Assembly (NCBI GenBank): GCA_016290195.1
Contig: JAEETF010000025.1
Coordinates: 1 to 45,164, forward strand
Length of the DNA stretch: 45,164 nucleotides
DNA from: Bacilli bacterium
GTDB lineage: Bacteria; Bacillota_I; Bacilli_A; RF39; UBA660
Direction: 5' to 3'
The translations under genes were made by a program, and so were the position numbers. Below the pieces are notes generated by a model. The model saw only the letters and a program-made list of their open reading frames with translations. It ran no database searches and was not told the DNA's origin. The first letter of the stretch is position 1; each line of letters begins with the position of its first letter. Positions 15,371 to 25,521 of this stretch are shown here, piece after piece.

Positions 15371-17332
15371 ATGAAAAATAAATTTAAATTAGTAGCTCCT
15401 TATAAACCTAGTGGAGATCAACCAGAAGCAATAAATAAATTAGTAAATGGAATTAAAATTGGTGAAAAAAATCAAGTTTTACAAGGTGTAACTGGTAGTG
15501 GTAAAAGTTTTACTATGGCTAATGTTATTGAAAAAGTTGGTAAACCTACCCTAATACTTGCTCACAATAAAACTCTTGCTGGACAGTTATATAGTGAAAT
15601 GAAAAAGTTTTTTCCAGAAAATAGAGTTGAGTATTTTGTTAGTTATTATGATTATTATCAACCAGAAGCATATGTAGCTAAAACAGATACATATATTGAA
15701 AAAGATTCTTCAATTAATGATGAAATAGATGAATTGCGTCATTCAGCAACAGCAGCTCTTTTAGATCATGATGATGTTATAGTAGTTGCAAGTGTCTCTT
15801 GTATATATGGTATAGGAGAAATTGAAGAATATCGAAAAAAATTATTAGTTTTAAATGAAAATGAAACAGTAGATCGTAATTATGTTATGGAAAAACTAAT
15901 AGATATGCTTTATGAACGAAATAATATTGATTTAAAAAGAGGAACTTTTCGTGTTAGAGGTGATGTATTAGAAATAATTCCAGTTGGTGAACATTCTAAA
16001 GGAATACGTGTTGAATTCTTTGGTGATGAAATTGATAAAATATATGAATTTGATACTTTAACTGGAAAAATAATCCAAGAAAAAAATAGTGTATCGATAT
16101 ATCCAGCAAGTCACTTTGTAACAAGTGATGAAAAATTGCAATTAGCAATCAAAAATATAAAAGAAGAACTAGAAAATCAACTTGCATATTTTAAACAAGA
16201 AAATAAATTATTAGAATATCAACGTTTAATGGAAAGAACAAATTATGATTTAGAAATGCTTTCTGAAACTGGTTTTTGTCATGGTGTTGAAAATTATTCA
16301 CGCCATTTAGCTCTTAAACAAGCAGGAGAAACACCTACTACATTATTAGATTTTTTTAAAAAAGATTTTATTTTATTTATAGATGAATCTCATGTTACTT
16401 TGCCCCAAGTAAGAGCTATGTATAATGGAGATAGAATGCGTAAACAATCATTAGTTGATTATGGTTTTAGACTTCCAAGCGCTCTTGATAATAGACCATT
16501 AAAATTTGAGGAGTTTGAACAAAAACTAGATAATGTAATTTATGTTTCAGCAACACCTGGTGATTATGAATTAGAAAAGTGCAATTATAAAGTAATTGAA
16601 CAAATTATACGTCCAACAGGACTTTTAGATCCAAATATTGAGGTAAGAAAATCAAAAAATCAAATTGATGATCTTGTTGAAGAAATAAATAAATGTAAAG
16701 AAAAAAATGAAAGAGTATTAATTACTACTCTTACTATTAGAATGTCTGAAGAATTAACTGATTATTTAAAAAAATTAGATATTAAAGTCGCATATCTTCA
16801 TAGTGAAATAAAAACATTAGAAAGAATGAAGATAATTAGAGATTTAAGAATAGGAAAATACGATGTCATAGTTGGTATTAATTTATTAAGAGAAGGACTT
16901 GATATACCAGAAGTAAGTTTAATAGCTATATTAGATGCTGATAAACAAGGATTCTTAAGAAGTACAAGAAGTTTAATTCAAACAATAGGAAGGGCAGCTA
17001 GAAATTCTAATGGTAAAGTAATTATGTATGCAGATACTATTAGTGATTCTATGAAGGAAGCAATTAATGAGACAATGCGTAGAAGAAATATTCAAAATAA
17101 ATATAATGAAGAACATGGTATAATACCTAAAACAATTATTAAAGAAATTAGTGAGATAATTACCAATAATAAGGAAGTTAATGATAAAGGTGAAATTCAA
17201 ATGACAAAAGCTGAGAAAAAATCATTAATAATCAAGATAGAAAAAGAAATGCATGATGCAGCTTCAAGACTAGATTTTGAACGTGCTACTGAATTACGTG
17301 ATATTTTATTTGAATTAAAAGCAAATAATTAA
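15371..17332 (+). CDS. uvrB: excinuclease ABC subunit B
   Basis: UvrB is the helicase-like damage-verification subunit of nucleotide excision repair, acting with UvrA and UvrC. The 653-residue protein begins [17 protein letters not shown], has Walker A GVTGSGKS (39-46), the beta-hairpin motif [11 protein letters not shown], the DESH box (about 338-341), VSATPGDYE, and a C-terminal UVR coiled-coil domain (about 612-648) that contacts UvrC. I start at ATG 15371 behind SD AAAAGGAGG; an upstream in-frame start would add a non-homologous leader. uvrA, often the next gene, is not in this window. Confidence 0.97.
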   Translation: MKNKFKLVAPYKPSGDQPEAINKLVNGIKIGEKNQVLQGVTGSGKSFTMANVIEKVGKPTLILAHNKTLAGQLYSEMKKFFPENRVEYFVSYYDYYQPEAYVAKTDTYIEKDSSINDEIDELRHSATAALLDHDDVIVVASVSCIYGIGEIEEYRKKLLVLNENETVDRNYVMEKLIDMLYERNNIDLKRGTFRVRGDVLEIIPVGEHSKGIRVEFFGDEIDKIYEFDTLTGKIIQEKNSVSIYPASHFVTSDEKLQLAIKNIKEELENQLAYFKQENKLLEYQRLMERTNYDLEMLSETGFCHGVENYSRHLALKQAGETPTTLLDFFKKDFILFIDESHVTLPQVRAMYNGDRMRKQSLVDYGFRLPSALDNRPLKFEEFEQKLDNVIYVSATPGDYELEKCNYKVIEQIIRPTGLLDPNIEVRKSKNQIDDLVEEINKCKEKNERVLITTLTIRMSEELTDYLKKLDIKVAYLHSEIKTLERMKIIRDLRIGKYDVIVGINLLREGLDIPEVSLIAILDADKQGFLRSTRSLIQTIGRAARNSNGKVIMYADTISDSMKEAINETMRRRNIQNKYNEEHGIIPKTIIKEISEIITNNKEVNDKGEIQMTKAEKKSLIIKIEKEMHDAASRLDFERATELRDILFELKANN

Positions 17333-17338
17333 AAAATG

Positions 17339-17347
17339 TGTTATAAT
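17339..17347 (+). promoter_or_regulatory. extended -10 element before the holin-like gene
   Basis: TGTTATAAT, an extended -10 without a recognisable -35, just after the uvrB stop and about 15 nt before the next SD. Confidence 0.35.
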
Positions 17348-17362
17348 AAAAGAGGTGACTTT

Positions 17363-17761
17363 ATGAAAAAGAAGACTAAAACTATTAAAGTATTAGATGC
17401 AATAATATCTATAATTATTTATTCTATAATATTGATAACAGTATCTCTTATATTTGATGATACAGTATATATTGATAACGCTTATTATGGTGTTTATAGC
17501 TTACTTGCTTCTTTTATAATATATATACTAAATAGAACTGTAAAACCAATACTTGTTTGGATTACAATACCTATTACTGCAATAACTTTTGGTTTATTTT
17601 ATCCTATGATAAATGTATTTATATTAAAAATAACAGATTGGATACTTTTCTCTCATTTTGAAATAAAAGGTATTATTATTCCATTTTTTGTGGCCATTAT
17701 AATATCTATAACACATATAATTATGGAGCATTTTGTAAATAAGATATTGGAGGCTAAATAA
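17363..17761 (+). CDS. holin-like (phage_holin_4_2/YvlD type) four-helix membrane protein
   Basis: The 132-residue protein has four membrane segments. The middle region, NRTVKPILVWITIPITAITF followed by GLFYPMINVFIL, matches the mycobacterial-type holin superfamily IV, to which B. subtilis YvlD belongs. The name is historical; members are ordinary chromosomal membrane proteins of unclear role. No phage genes are near. Start ATG 17363 with SD AGAGGTGA. The stop overlaps the lgt start (TAATG), so the two are translationally coupled. Confidence 0.7.
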   Translation: MKKKTKTIKVLDAIISIIIYSIILITVSLIFDDTVYIDNAYYGVYSLLASFIIYILNRTVKPILVWITIPITAITFGLFYPMINVFILKITDWILFSHFEIKGIIIPFFVAIIISITHIIMEHFVNKILEAK

Positions 17762-18537
17762 TGAATAGTGTCTTAATTGATTTAGGATTTATAAAAATAT
17801 ATTGGTATTCTTTCTTTATTTGTGTGGGTTTTGTTTTAGGCGCAATACTTGCTTTAAGAGAAGCCAAGAAAAAAGGAATTTCTAAAGATGTAATGTTAGA
17901 TTATTTCTTTTATTTAATACCGATTGTTATATTAGGAGCCCGTTTATATTATGTATTGTTTAATTTTGATAATTATCGTGATAATTTAATAGATATTTTT
18001 AAAGTATGGGAAGGCGGATTAGCTATTCATGGAGGAGTAATAGCTGGTATCATATGGACTTATATATATTCTAAAATTAAAAAGATTAATTTCTTTTTAA
18101 TCACTGATATAATGGTTGTAAGTTTAATTCTTGGCCAAGCAATTGGAAGATGGGGTAATTTCTTCAATCATGAAGCACATGGTCCTATGATTGAACTAGC
18201 TACATTACAAAAAATGAATATACCACAATTTATAATAGATGGCATGTTTATAAGAGGTAATTATTATGAACCTACTTTCTTTTATGAATCAATTTGGTGT
18301 TTGTCTGGATTTATAGCCCTAGTAACGCTAAGATTAACTAAAAAATTACGTATAAGCAATTTAACATCATTTTATTTAGTATGGTATTCTATTGGTAGAT
18401 TTTATATAGAATCATTAAGAACTGATAGCTTGATGTTTTGCGGTTTAAAAGTTGCTCAAATAATTTCTATTTGTGCAATTATTGCAGGAATAATAATATT
18501 TATATTTTCATTTAAAAAAAAGAATAAACTTTATTGA
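17761..18537 (+). CDS. lgt: prolipoprotein diacylglyceryl transferase
   Basis: Lgt attaches diacylglycerol from phosphatidylglycerol to the lipobox cysteine of prelipoproteins in the membrane. The 258-residue protein has about seven membrane segments, the conserved H90 in IHGG, and the Lgt signature GRWGNFFNHEAHGP (129-142). Its stop is TGA, which shows that UGA is not Trp in this genome. It overlaps the previous gene by 1 nt. YidC, with a lipobox, is one likely substrate in this window. Confidence 0.96.
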   Translation: MNSVLIDLGFIKIYWYSFFICVGFVLGAILALREAKKKGISKDVMLDYFFYLIPIVILGARLYYVLFNFDNYRDNLIDIFKVWEGGLAIHGGVIAGIIWTYIYSKIKKINFFLITDIMVVSLILGQAIGRWGNFFNHEAHGPMIELATLQKMNIPQFIIDGMFIRGNYYEPTFFYESIWCLSGFIALVTLRLTKKLRISNLTSFYLVWYSIGRFYIESLRTDSLMFCGLKVAQIISICAIIAGIIIFIFSFKKKNKLY

Positions 18538-18553
18538 TAAGTTTATTCTTTTT
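18517..18553 (+). terminator. strong intrinsic terminator of lgt
   Basis: A perfect 15-bp stem: AAAAAGAATAAACTT (18517-18531), 7-nt loop with the lgt stop, AAGTTTATTCTTTTT (18539-18553). Confidence 0.85.
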
Positions 18554-18555
18554 AA

Positions 18556-18585
18556 TAGACAAAAATATAGAAAAAATGGTATACT
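18556..18585 (+). promoter_or_regulatory. promoter for the prepilin-like giant gene
   Basis: TAGACA (18556-18561), 18 nt, TATACT (18580-18585) with an extended TGG. About 30 nt before SD AAGGTG. Confidence 0.6.
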
Positions 18586-18626
18586 TTAGTGTAGGATAGA
18601 TAAATAATAAAGATAAGGTGATAGCG

Positions 18627-21600
18627 ATGAAAAGAAAAGGATTTACTTTAGTAGAATTATTAGCTGCCATTTTAATTATTGGAATAGTAGCATTAATTTC
18701 AGTGCCAATATTTAATTCGACAGTTAAAAATTCAAAAAAATCAACTTTTCAACAGAATGCTGTTAACATATTAAAAATGGTACATATAGAACGTAACAAC
18801 GATGGTAAGACTAATGATAGCGATATTGTTGAAGAATATATAATAAGTTCAGCTGATAATGCTGTTTATTTTAATGGTGAAAAAATAAGTACAGATTATG
18901 ATGGAAAAATAGATGGAGATGGTGTTGTAAGTATTGATAGTGATGAAAGAACTGCAATACTATATTCAAATAGTGAATGGTGTGCTTATAAGTTTTTTGA
19001 TGACACAGATGTTAAAATAATAGATGGTAATTGTGATTCAATTATGACTAATTGCAATAATCCAGAAATAATTATCAATCCAGAAAACAAATGGTCACAA
19101 TATAAAGTAGTAAGTACAAATTTTATTAGAGGTATATGTGGAAGTGTAAAATATAGTCTTAATGGTGAAAATTATGAGGAATATAGAGGGCAAGTTGAAA
19201 TAAGAACGAATAATACTAATTTTTCTCTAAAAACGATTAAAAATGACAATTCAGAAATAATTAGAACGGCTCAAATTACAAATATTGATACAACAGCTCC
19301 TACAAATGTAAGTGCAAGTGTTTCAATAGATAATTCAACGCTTACAATCGTTGGATATGCATCAGATTTAGAAAGCGGAATATCAGCATATGCATTTAGC
19401 CTTGATGATGGGAAAACATGGTCATCTTATCAAGAAACAAATACATATACTATTACTAATCCAGAAAACAAAACATATATGATAAGAGTAAAGGCTTATA
19501 ATGGTACATATAATAGTATAGGTGCTCAAGAATCACTTGGTGCTTCAATATCTGATGCAGTAATTACAACAATTCCATCTTGTCCACTACCAACATTTAG
19601 TGTTACACCAGCTGCAAATATTTGGACACAAAAGAAAATTGTTACGATAGATTATCACAATTCAAATAATAGTGAATGTGTAGGTAGTTATAGCATAGAT
19701 GGTGGAGTAACATGGCAAACAGGTAATTCTGTTATATTTACTGGTGAAGGAAATATAAGTGCTAAAACTGAGAAAAACGCAAATAATAAAAATATTAACA
19801 ATTTAAGCATAATAAATGTTGATAATACTAAACCAAATTATGTGAATTTTTCATACAGTAGAACAACAAATAGTATTACAATAATACCAACTGCTATAGA
19901 TTCAGAAAGTGGAATATGGGGTTACGAATACTATTTGGATAATGAACTTCGTGGAACATCAAGTGATCCAACATTTACTTTTACAAATCTTTCTACAAAT
20001 GTAAAAGACACGTACGATGTAAAAATAGTTGCTATAAATAATGCATATCAAAATACTCCATCGGAAGATAAAAATAAATTGATAGGTTCGCTTGAATCAG
20101 AAACTAAAAGTATTAAATTATTGGTATGTCCAGCTCCAACATTTAAGGTGGAACCAAGTGGTAGTGAATGGGTTCCTTCAAGAACAGTGCATATTCAATA
20201 TGGTAATGTAAATGGTTGCATAGGTTCTTATAAAAAAGATGATGGACAGTGGACAAGTGGTGATACTGTGGTATTCACTGCCAATGGTCACTTGGATGCT
20301 AAAAATACTGATGGTACAAATGAAGTACATGCAATTTCTTCTATTGAAATAATTAATGTTGATTCAGTACCTCCAACATTTACTAGTTTATCAGTTGAAT
20401 CTCCATTAACAGGTAGTTATCCACAAGGCGAAAAGATAAGAATAGCAGCAACATTTAGTGAGAATGTTTATACTAGTGATAAACAATTATTATCTACTGA
20501 TATTTCACAAGCTCCAAATCTAAGTATAAAAATTGGATCAGGTTCTGTAATAAATGTACCTAAAAAATCTGTAAGTGGAAATAAAATTATTTATGAATAT
20601 CAAACAACAAAAGATGATCTAGGAGTAGTATCACTAGTATCATTTAGTGGAACAATTTATGATAGAGCTGCTAATAATTTAACAGTTACTACTCCAACTA
20701 GTGTAGGTGGTTTACCTATTACAATTGAAAAAAATATTCAAATAGCAACAAGTGGAAATTCAAAAGTAGTGATTTCTTCGCCTAAATTACCATCTGGTGG
20801 TGATTGGGTATTTGAATATGCTATAGATGGAACAGATTTTTATCCAGCCACAAATCCTCAAGAACTATCACCAATTGCTAGTACCACTATATATGCTAGA
20901 TATAGACAAACAGGTACTAATTCTACTTCATTACCTGTAGTTACTTGTGAAACTGAATATCAATTTATTTCAGGAGATACACGTACAGTAATGCTAGATG
21001 ATTTTATTGGTAAATTTGTCACTAATTTTGTTTCAAATAATGGTTATTCTAGATGGAGAATATTTGGGGTATATGATGGTGCAGTGTGGTTGATACCAGA
21101 ATATTATATTCCAACATCACAAATTAATAATAATTGTTCAGAATACTGGAGTAGTTTTGAAGGAGTAGCACTTGACACAGATTGTTTCCATATAGTTAAC
21201 AACTATGTTATAAAGAATAATACTATGTGCGATGGTAGTTGTTTAAGCTATGGTTTTACTAAACAAGCCGTATGGTCAAGATTAATTGATAATACATTTA
21301 CTGACTATATTCAAGGAGCAGCACAGGGTGATTTATTCATATCGTCATATAATAGCGTGGAACATACTCCAGGCTATAGACAAAAATTTGAACAATTAGG
21401 AATTATTGCTACAACATCACCTACTTCCGACAAAATAGATCCAAATGATTATAAAAATAATAATGATGGAAGTAACTATGGATTATGGGCTATAGATTCA
21501 CAAACAAACGCTTCAGCTTATTTCCTATATGATTATTATGGTGGTAGTCATTATGCAATATGGAATGATGGCCATATGGCCCCAACTGATACAGATGCAA

Positions 21601-22946
21601 GTAGAGAAAATTCTGGATATTCACCAAATCCAGTTGGAATAAGGCCTGTTGTTAAATTAAAAAACAATACTAAATTTACTAAGCATGTTGACGAAAATGA
21701 TATAATCACATATACAATTGAATTAACAAATGAATCTGCTAAGCCAACAGTTGATTTTACAATGTCTCATGCGGGTTCTATCGTAACATCTGGTTCCAAT
21801 GTATATGGTGAAGTTACAGTAGTGGCAACATGTAATAATCCACTTAATAATGGTATTAAAAAATATAATATTGAAGTATATGATGGTGAAACTTTAAAAA
21901 CTTCTACAAATAATTCAACGATTACATTTGATGCTTCAACATTTACTACTAATAATATAAATATAAGTGCTACGTGTACTACTGCAACAGGTATTAATAG
22001 TGATTCAAAAACAGCAATCTTATATAAAGTTGCTCCACCAGCTCCAACAATTGATTACACAATTACTTATGGTGGACTAACTATACCATCAGGTTCAACA
22101 GTTAATGGAACAGTAACTATTAATGCTGTATGTAATAATCCATATGGCTATAATACGAGGGCATTTAATATTGAAATCTATGATGGAACAACATTAAAAT
22201 CAAACTCATCAACTTCTACGGCAACTTTAGATTCTAGAACATTTACAAGCAATAATATAAATATAAGTGCAACTTGTACATCTACTACAGGTGTAACAAG
22301 TGTACCAAAAACGGCAACTTTAGTTAAAGGAGCTGAAGCAGAGACAACAACTTGTGAAATAATTCAAGGACGTTGTGCACCTTTATGTAACAATGAAAAA
22401 TCAATATATATTACTAATTGCAATAATTTGTGTGGAAATGATCCAAATTATCCCGAATGTTCCGACTGTTCATCTTTCGGAGAAACACAACGTATAAGTT
22501 GTATGTCAACATGTATGTCGTCATTAGGTGAAGATTATAATTTGTCATGTACAATCGGTGGATCTTCTTCAAGTGATGAAGCAACTTGTTCGCAAATAAT
22601 TTCTACATGTTCTGTTAATTGTTCAAATGCTGGTTCAAGTTGTTATAGCGCTTGTTCAGCAGCCGGAGCTTCAAATTGTTCTAGTTGTAGTAATGCAGTT
22701 TATTCATGTTTGAATTCTTGTGTAAAATATAGAGCTCGTGCAAGTGAGATAGAGTGTGAATACTCTGTTTCAAGTGGAGGTTCTGATTCTTGTGGCGCAG
22801 ATGCTATGGAAAGATGTCAACAACATGAAGCAGGGCAATCTTGCTGGAATGTTTCTGAGTCACCAGATGGAAGCCAGCATGTTGAATATGGTGGCAGTGT
22901 TGAATGTAGATGCCTTGATGGTTCTGTAGTACCAGTTTGTAATTAA
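18627..22946 (+). CDS. giant prepilin-type surface protein with cysteine-rich C-terminus
   Basis: The 1439-residue protein begins with a textbook type IV prepilin leader: KRKG, cleavage before FTLVELL, then a 20-residue hydrophobic helix ending ISVPIF. Three similar Ig-like units follow, each opening with a Cys-Pro or Cys-Asn phrase and ending near IxNVDxxxP (about 140-225, 317-400, 500-580). Then come a domain with an SxNVYTSD-type strand pattern (about 581-700), a DUF6273-like globular domain (about 785-1010, RWRIFGVYDG to GIRPVVKLK), two homologous repeats of about 100 residues (1038-1135, 1140-1235; both contain NNINISATCT), and a tail with 26 cysteines (about 1241-1439). Start ATG 18627 has SD AAGGTG. 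No prepilin peptidase, ATPase or other pilin gene is nearby, and it is flanked by its own promoter and terminator. Prediction: exported, anchored by the pilin helix, with a large adhesive exterior. Ligand and assembly are unknown. Confidence 0.8.
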   Translation: MKRKGFTLVELLAAILIIGIVALISVPIFNSTVKNSKKSTFQQNAVNILKMVHIERNNDGKTNDSDIVEEYIISSADNAVYFNGEKISTDYDGKIDGDGVVSIDSDERTAILYSNSEWCAYKFFDDTDVKIIDGNCDSIMTNCNNPEIIINPENKWSQYKVVSTNFIRGICGSVKYSLNGENYEEYRGQVEIRTNNTNFSLKTIKNDNSEIIRTAQITNIDTTAPTNVSASVSIDNSTLTIVGYASDLESGISAYAFSLDDGKTWSSYQETNTYTITNPENKTYMIRVKAYNGTYNSIGAQESLGASISDAVITTIPSCPLPTFSVTPAANIWTQKKIVTIDYHNSNNSECVGSYSIDGGVTWQTGNSVIFTGEGNISAKTEKNANNKNINNLSIINVDNTKPNYVNFSYSRTTNSITIIPTAIDSESGIWGYEYYLDNELRGTSSDPTFTFTNLSTNVKDTYDVKIVAINNAYQNTPSEDKNKLIGSLESETKSIKLLVCPAPTFKVEPSGSEWVPSRTVHIQYGNVNGCIGSYKKDDGQWTSGDTVVFTANGHLDAKNTDGTNEVHAISSIEIINVDSVPPTFTSLSVESPLTGSYPQGEKIRIAATFSENVYTSDKQLLSTDISQAPNLSIKIGSGSVINVPKKSVSGNKIIYEYQTTKDDLGVVSLVSFSGTIYDRAANNLTVTTPTSVGGLPITIEKNIQIATSGNSKVVISSPKLPSGGDWVFEYAIDGTDFYPATNPQELSPIASTTIYARYRQTGTNSTSLPVVTCETEYQFISGDTRTVMLDDFIGKFVTNFVSNNGYSRWRIFGVYDGAVWLIPEYYIPTSQINNNCSEYWSSFEGVALDTDCFHIVNNYVIKNNTMCDGSCLSYGFTKQAVWSRLIDNTFTDYIQGAAQGDLFISSYNSVEHTPGYRQKFEQLGIIATTSPTSDKIDPNDYKNNNDGSNYGLWAIDSQTNASAYFLYDYYGGSHYAIWNDGHMAPTDTDASRENSGYSPNPVGIRPVVKLKNNTKFTKHVDENDIITYTIELTNESAKPTVDFTMSHAGSIVTSGSNVYGEVTVVATCNNPLNNGIKKYNIEVYDGETLKTSTNNSTITFDASTFTTNNINISATCTTATGINSDSKTAILYKVAPPAPTIDYTITYGGLTIPSGSTVNGTVTINAVCNNPYGYNTRAFNIEIYDGTTLKSNSSTSTATLDSRTFTSNNINISATCTSTTGVTSVPKTATLVKGAEAETTTCEIIQGRCAPLCNNEKSIYITNCNNLCGNDPNYPECSDCSSFGETQRISCMSTCMSSLGEDYNLSCTIGGSSSSDEATCSQIISTCSVNCSNAGSSCYSACSAAGASNCSSCSNAVYSCLNSCVKYRARASEIECEYSVSSGGSDSCGADAMERCQQHEAGQSCWNVSESPDGSQHVEYGGSVECRCLDGSVVPVCN

Positions 22947-22948
22947 GG

Positions 22949-22976
22949 AAAACACATTTTATTGTGTTTTTCTTTT
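22949..22976 (+). terminator. intrinsic terminator of the prepilin-like gene
   Basis: AAAACACA, 6-nt loop, TGTGTTTT, then TCTTTTT, starting 3 nt after the stop. Confidence 0.75.
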
Positions 22977-22996
22977 TAATAATTAAGAAAATATAG

Positions 22997-23002
22997 TATA
23001 AT
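22997..23002 (+). promoter_or_regulatory. -10 element before yvcK
   Basis: TATAAT preceded by ATAG; no clear -35. The same TAGTATAAT context recurs at 30030-30038 before the GdpP-like gene. Confidence 0.35.
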
Positions 23003-23019
23003 ATTAATTGGTGAGATTT

Positions 23020-23961
23020 ATGAATAAAAAAGTCGTAGTTTTAGGTGGAGGAACAGGTTTATCAACAATGCTTCGTGGTTTAAAAGAATTTCCACTTGAT
23101 ATAACTGCTATTGTATCTGTTTGTGATGATGGTGGAAGTACAGGAGTATTACGTAAAGAATTTAATATGTCAGCAGTTGGTGATATTAGAAAAGTAATTG
23201 CTGCACTTTCAACAACAGAACCTTTGATTGAAGAATTATTAAATTATCGTTTCGAAACAACAAGTGATTTAAATAATCATACTATTGGTAATTTACTTCT
23301 TACTGCTTTAACTAATATTACAGGAAATTTGTCTGATGGTATTGAATCACTTTCTAATGTCTTAAATTTAAAGGGAAAAGTATTACCTCTTACAGAAGAT
23401 GATGTAGTATTAATGGGTAAAATGGAAGATGGTACAATAGTAGAAGGTGAACATAATATTACTGAGGATAAAAGAAAAATAAAGGATGTTTATTATAAAG
23501 AACTTCCTATTGTAAATCCAGTTGCTCTTAATGCTATAAAAGAAGCAGATTTAATAATATTAAGTATGGGTAGTTTATTTACAAGCATAGTTCCAAATCT
23601 TATATGTCCAGAAATAAGAAAAGTACTTGATAAAAGTAAGGCAAAAATAATGTACGTATGTAATATGACAACACAACCAGGAGAAACAGATGAATTTAAA
23701 GTAAGTGATCATATTAATCTATTAAATAAATATCTTGGTGAAAAGAAAATTAGTATGGTAGTTGCGAATAATGGTCGAATTGATCCAGAAATAGCTCTTA
23801 AATACTCTACTTTGGAACAAAAAGATCCAGTTAGATTAGATCCAGAAAATATTGATAGTAGTGTTAATATAATAAGTTCAAATTTTGTAAGCATTGAAAA
23901 TAATGTTATAAGACATAATGCAATTAAATTATCATCTTATATCTTTATGAGTATGTTATAA
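23020..23961 (+). CDS. yvcK: YvcK/CofD-family gluconeogenesis factor
   Basis: YvcK proteins bind UDP-sugars and are needed in B. subtilis for growth and cell shape on gluconeogenic carbon sources. The 313-residue protein has the N-terminal GGGTGLSTMLRGLK loop (9-22), VCDDGGSTGVLRKE and a DIRKVIAAL segment typical of the family, and NMTTQPGET in the middle. I start at ATG 23020 with GGTGAG upstream. It overlaps whiA by 1 nt. The usual third member of the cluster, rapZ (yvcJ), is not here. Confidence 0.93.
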   Translation: MNKKVVVLGGGTGLSTMLRGLKEFPLDITAIVSVCDDGGSTGVLRKEFNMSAVGDIRKVIAALSTTEPLIEELLNYRFETTSDLNNHTIGNLLLTALTNITGNLSDGIESLSNVLNLKGKVLPLTEDDVVLMGKMEDGTIVEGEHNITEDKRKIKDVYYKELPIVNPVALNAIKEADLIILSMGSLFTSIVPNLICPEIRKVLDKSKAKIMYVCNMTTQPGETDEFKVSDHINLLNKYLGEKKISMVVANNGRIDPEIALKYSTLEQKDPVRLDPENIDSSVNIISSNFVSIENNVIRHNAIKLSSYIFMSML

Positions 23962-24878
23962 TGTCCTTTACTAGTAAAACAAAAGATGAAATTATATCTT
24001 TAAAGTTCAATAAGGCTGAAGAAATATCATTTGCATCTGCTATTATTAAAAATATAGGTGTAATTGATGGCAATTTTAAAGTAATGACAGAAAATGAATT
24101 ACTTGCTAGATTAGTTTATAATTTTTTAAAAAATAATTATAATAAGGATATCAAAATTACTGTTCGTCGTGGATATAATTTTCATAAAAATTACTTATAT
24201 ATATTAGAAATAAATAAAAAAATAGAAGATATAATTGATGATTTTGGATTCAAATCTGGAAAAATTAAAGAATTTTTAATAGATGATATGGCTCTTAAAA
24301 GAGCATACCTAGCCGGTCTATTTATGGCAACTGGTAGTATTAATGATCCAAGTACTGCTAGATATCATTTGGAATTTATAATAAATGGAGCAGATTATGC
24401 TGTAAATGTTCAATATCTATTGAATGAGTTTAATCTTAATAGCAAAATCTTAAAAAGAGATAATAAATATATGATATATGTTAAAGAAGCGGAAAAGATT
24501 GCTGATTTTTTGCGTATTATAAGTGCTACTAAATCACTTCTTTATTATGAAGATGTTCGTGTATATAGAGAAAGTAAGAATTTGGCTAATCGCTTAAATA
24601 ATTGCGAACAAGCAAATGTTGATAAAACAATAATGGCTGCTAGTGATTTAATTAATGAAATAAATTATTTAAAAGCAAATAATACTTTTGAATTATTAGA
24701 CGATAAAGTTAGAATAGTTGCAGAATATCGTTTAAAATATGAAGAAGCTTCTCTTCAGGAACTTAGTGAAATAATTAGTAGTGAAATGCAGTCTAAAATA
24801 ACTAAATCTGGAGTAAGTCATCGTTTAAATAAGGTAAAAGAGTTTGCTACTCGTATGCATAAATTTGACAAAAATTAA
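23961..24878 (+). CDS. whiA: WhiA-family DNA-binding protein
   Basis: WhiA joins a LAGLIDADG homing-endonuclease-like domain, without nuclease activity, to a C-terminal helix-turn-helix. In Bacillus it affects division and chromosome segregation; in Streptomyces it activates sporulation genes. The 305-residue protein starts MSFTSKTKDEI, has the LAGLIDADG-like core LKRAYLAGLFMATGSINDPS, and the C-terminal SGVSHRLNKVKEFA typical of WhiA. It starts on the stop codon of yvcK (TAATG), so the pair is coupled. Confidence 0.94.
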   Translation: MSFTSKTKDEIISLKFNKAEEISFASAIIKNIGVIDGNFKVMTENELLARLVYNFLKNNYNKDIKITVRRGYNFHKNYLYILEINKKIEDIIDDFGFKSGKIKEFLIDDMALKRAYLAGLFMATGSINDPSTARYHLEFIINGADYAVNVQYLLNEFNLNSKILKRDNKYMIYVKEAEKIADFLRIISATKSLLYYEDVRVYRESKNLANRLNNCEQANVDKTIMAASDLINEINYLKANNTFELLDDKVRIVAEYRLKYEEASLQELSEIISSEMQSKITKSGVSHRLNKVKEFATRMHKFDKN

Positions 24879-24893
24879 ATTTTGTGTTAATAT
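24865..24893 (+). promoter_or_regulatory. strong promoter overlapping the end of whiA
   Basis: TTGACA (24865-24870), 17 nt, TAATAT (24888-24893) with an extended TGT. It drives the small membrane-protein gene at 24920. Confidence 0.75.
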
Positions 24894-24919
24894 ATGCACC
24901 ACGAAAAAGGGGGATTATT

Positions 24920-25465
24920 ATGTCAAAAATTAATTTATATGACAAATGTAAGATGTTTTTAAATAAAAATAATACAGCTGTAATAGCAGCTACAACTATT
25001 ATTGGAGCTGGAATAATTGTAGGTGCACAATATTTACCTGCAACTGTTCCAGAAAAAAGTGTAGTAATGGATCAAGATATAGAAGTTAATAGCATTAATG
25101 AAAGTAATTCTAAACCATTAATTTCAGAAATTGATTATAACATGACTATACCTTCAAATAATGATTTGGGATATGAAAATGTAATAGTAAAGGATATAGC
25201 TTTTACTGTTGAAGATATTATGGGTAATAAAAAATTAATTGCATCGCGTGACTTAGATAAAAATTATGCTGACATTAAACAAATTCAAGCACTTTTATAT
25301 ACTAAAAATATTTCTAACGGCACAAGTTCAGCATTAAGACAAGAAAAAGTATATGCAACAGCATATTTAGTATATAATGAAGATGGTACTAAAGAATATC
25401 ATATTATTTCTGATTTAAAAGATTATGCAAATACAAATGAAGACACAAAAACTTTTCAAAAATAA
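24920..25465 (+). CDS. single-pass membrane protein of unknown function
   Basis: I do not recognise this 181-residue protein. It has a short cytoplasmic basic start, one hydrophobic segment (about 18-40, AVIAATTIIGAGIIVGAQYL) and an outer domain of about 140 residues with a mixed alpha/beta look and no cysteines. Start ATG 24920 follows a very strong SD (AAAGGGGG). A near-consensus promoter suggests high expression. A 17-codon ORF with its own SD follows 56 nt later, before the next terminator. Confidence 0.65.
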   Translation: MSKINLYDKCKMFLNKNNTAVIAATTIIGAGIIVGAQYLPATVPEKSVVMDQDIEVNSINESNSKPLISEIDYNMTIPSNNDLGYENVIVKDIAFTVEDIMGNKKLIASRDLDKNYADIKQIQALLYTKNISNGTSSALRQEKVYATAYLVYNEDGTKEYHIISDLKDYANTNEDTKTFQK

Positions 25466-25521
25466 TAATATGTTATTGAAAATATATAGTAATTTTAATT
25501 AAATATAATGGGGTGATATTT

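Noticed and set aside
17363-17761. Prophage remnant suggested by the holin-like gene
   Set aside because: The family name is historical. The neighbours are uvrB and lgt, and no other phage gene, integrase or attachment repeat is visible.
18535-18537. Mycoplasma-type genetic code (UGA = Trp), considered because of the extreme A/T content
   Set aside because: lgt ends at TGA in the expected place, and tryptophans are encoded by TGG throughout.
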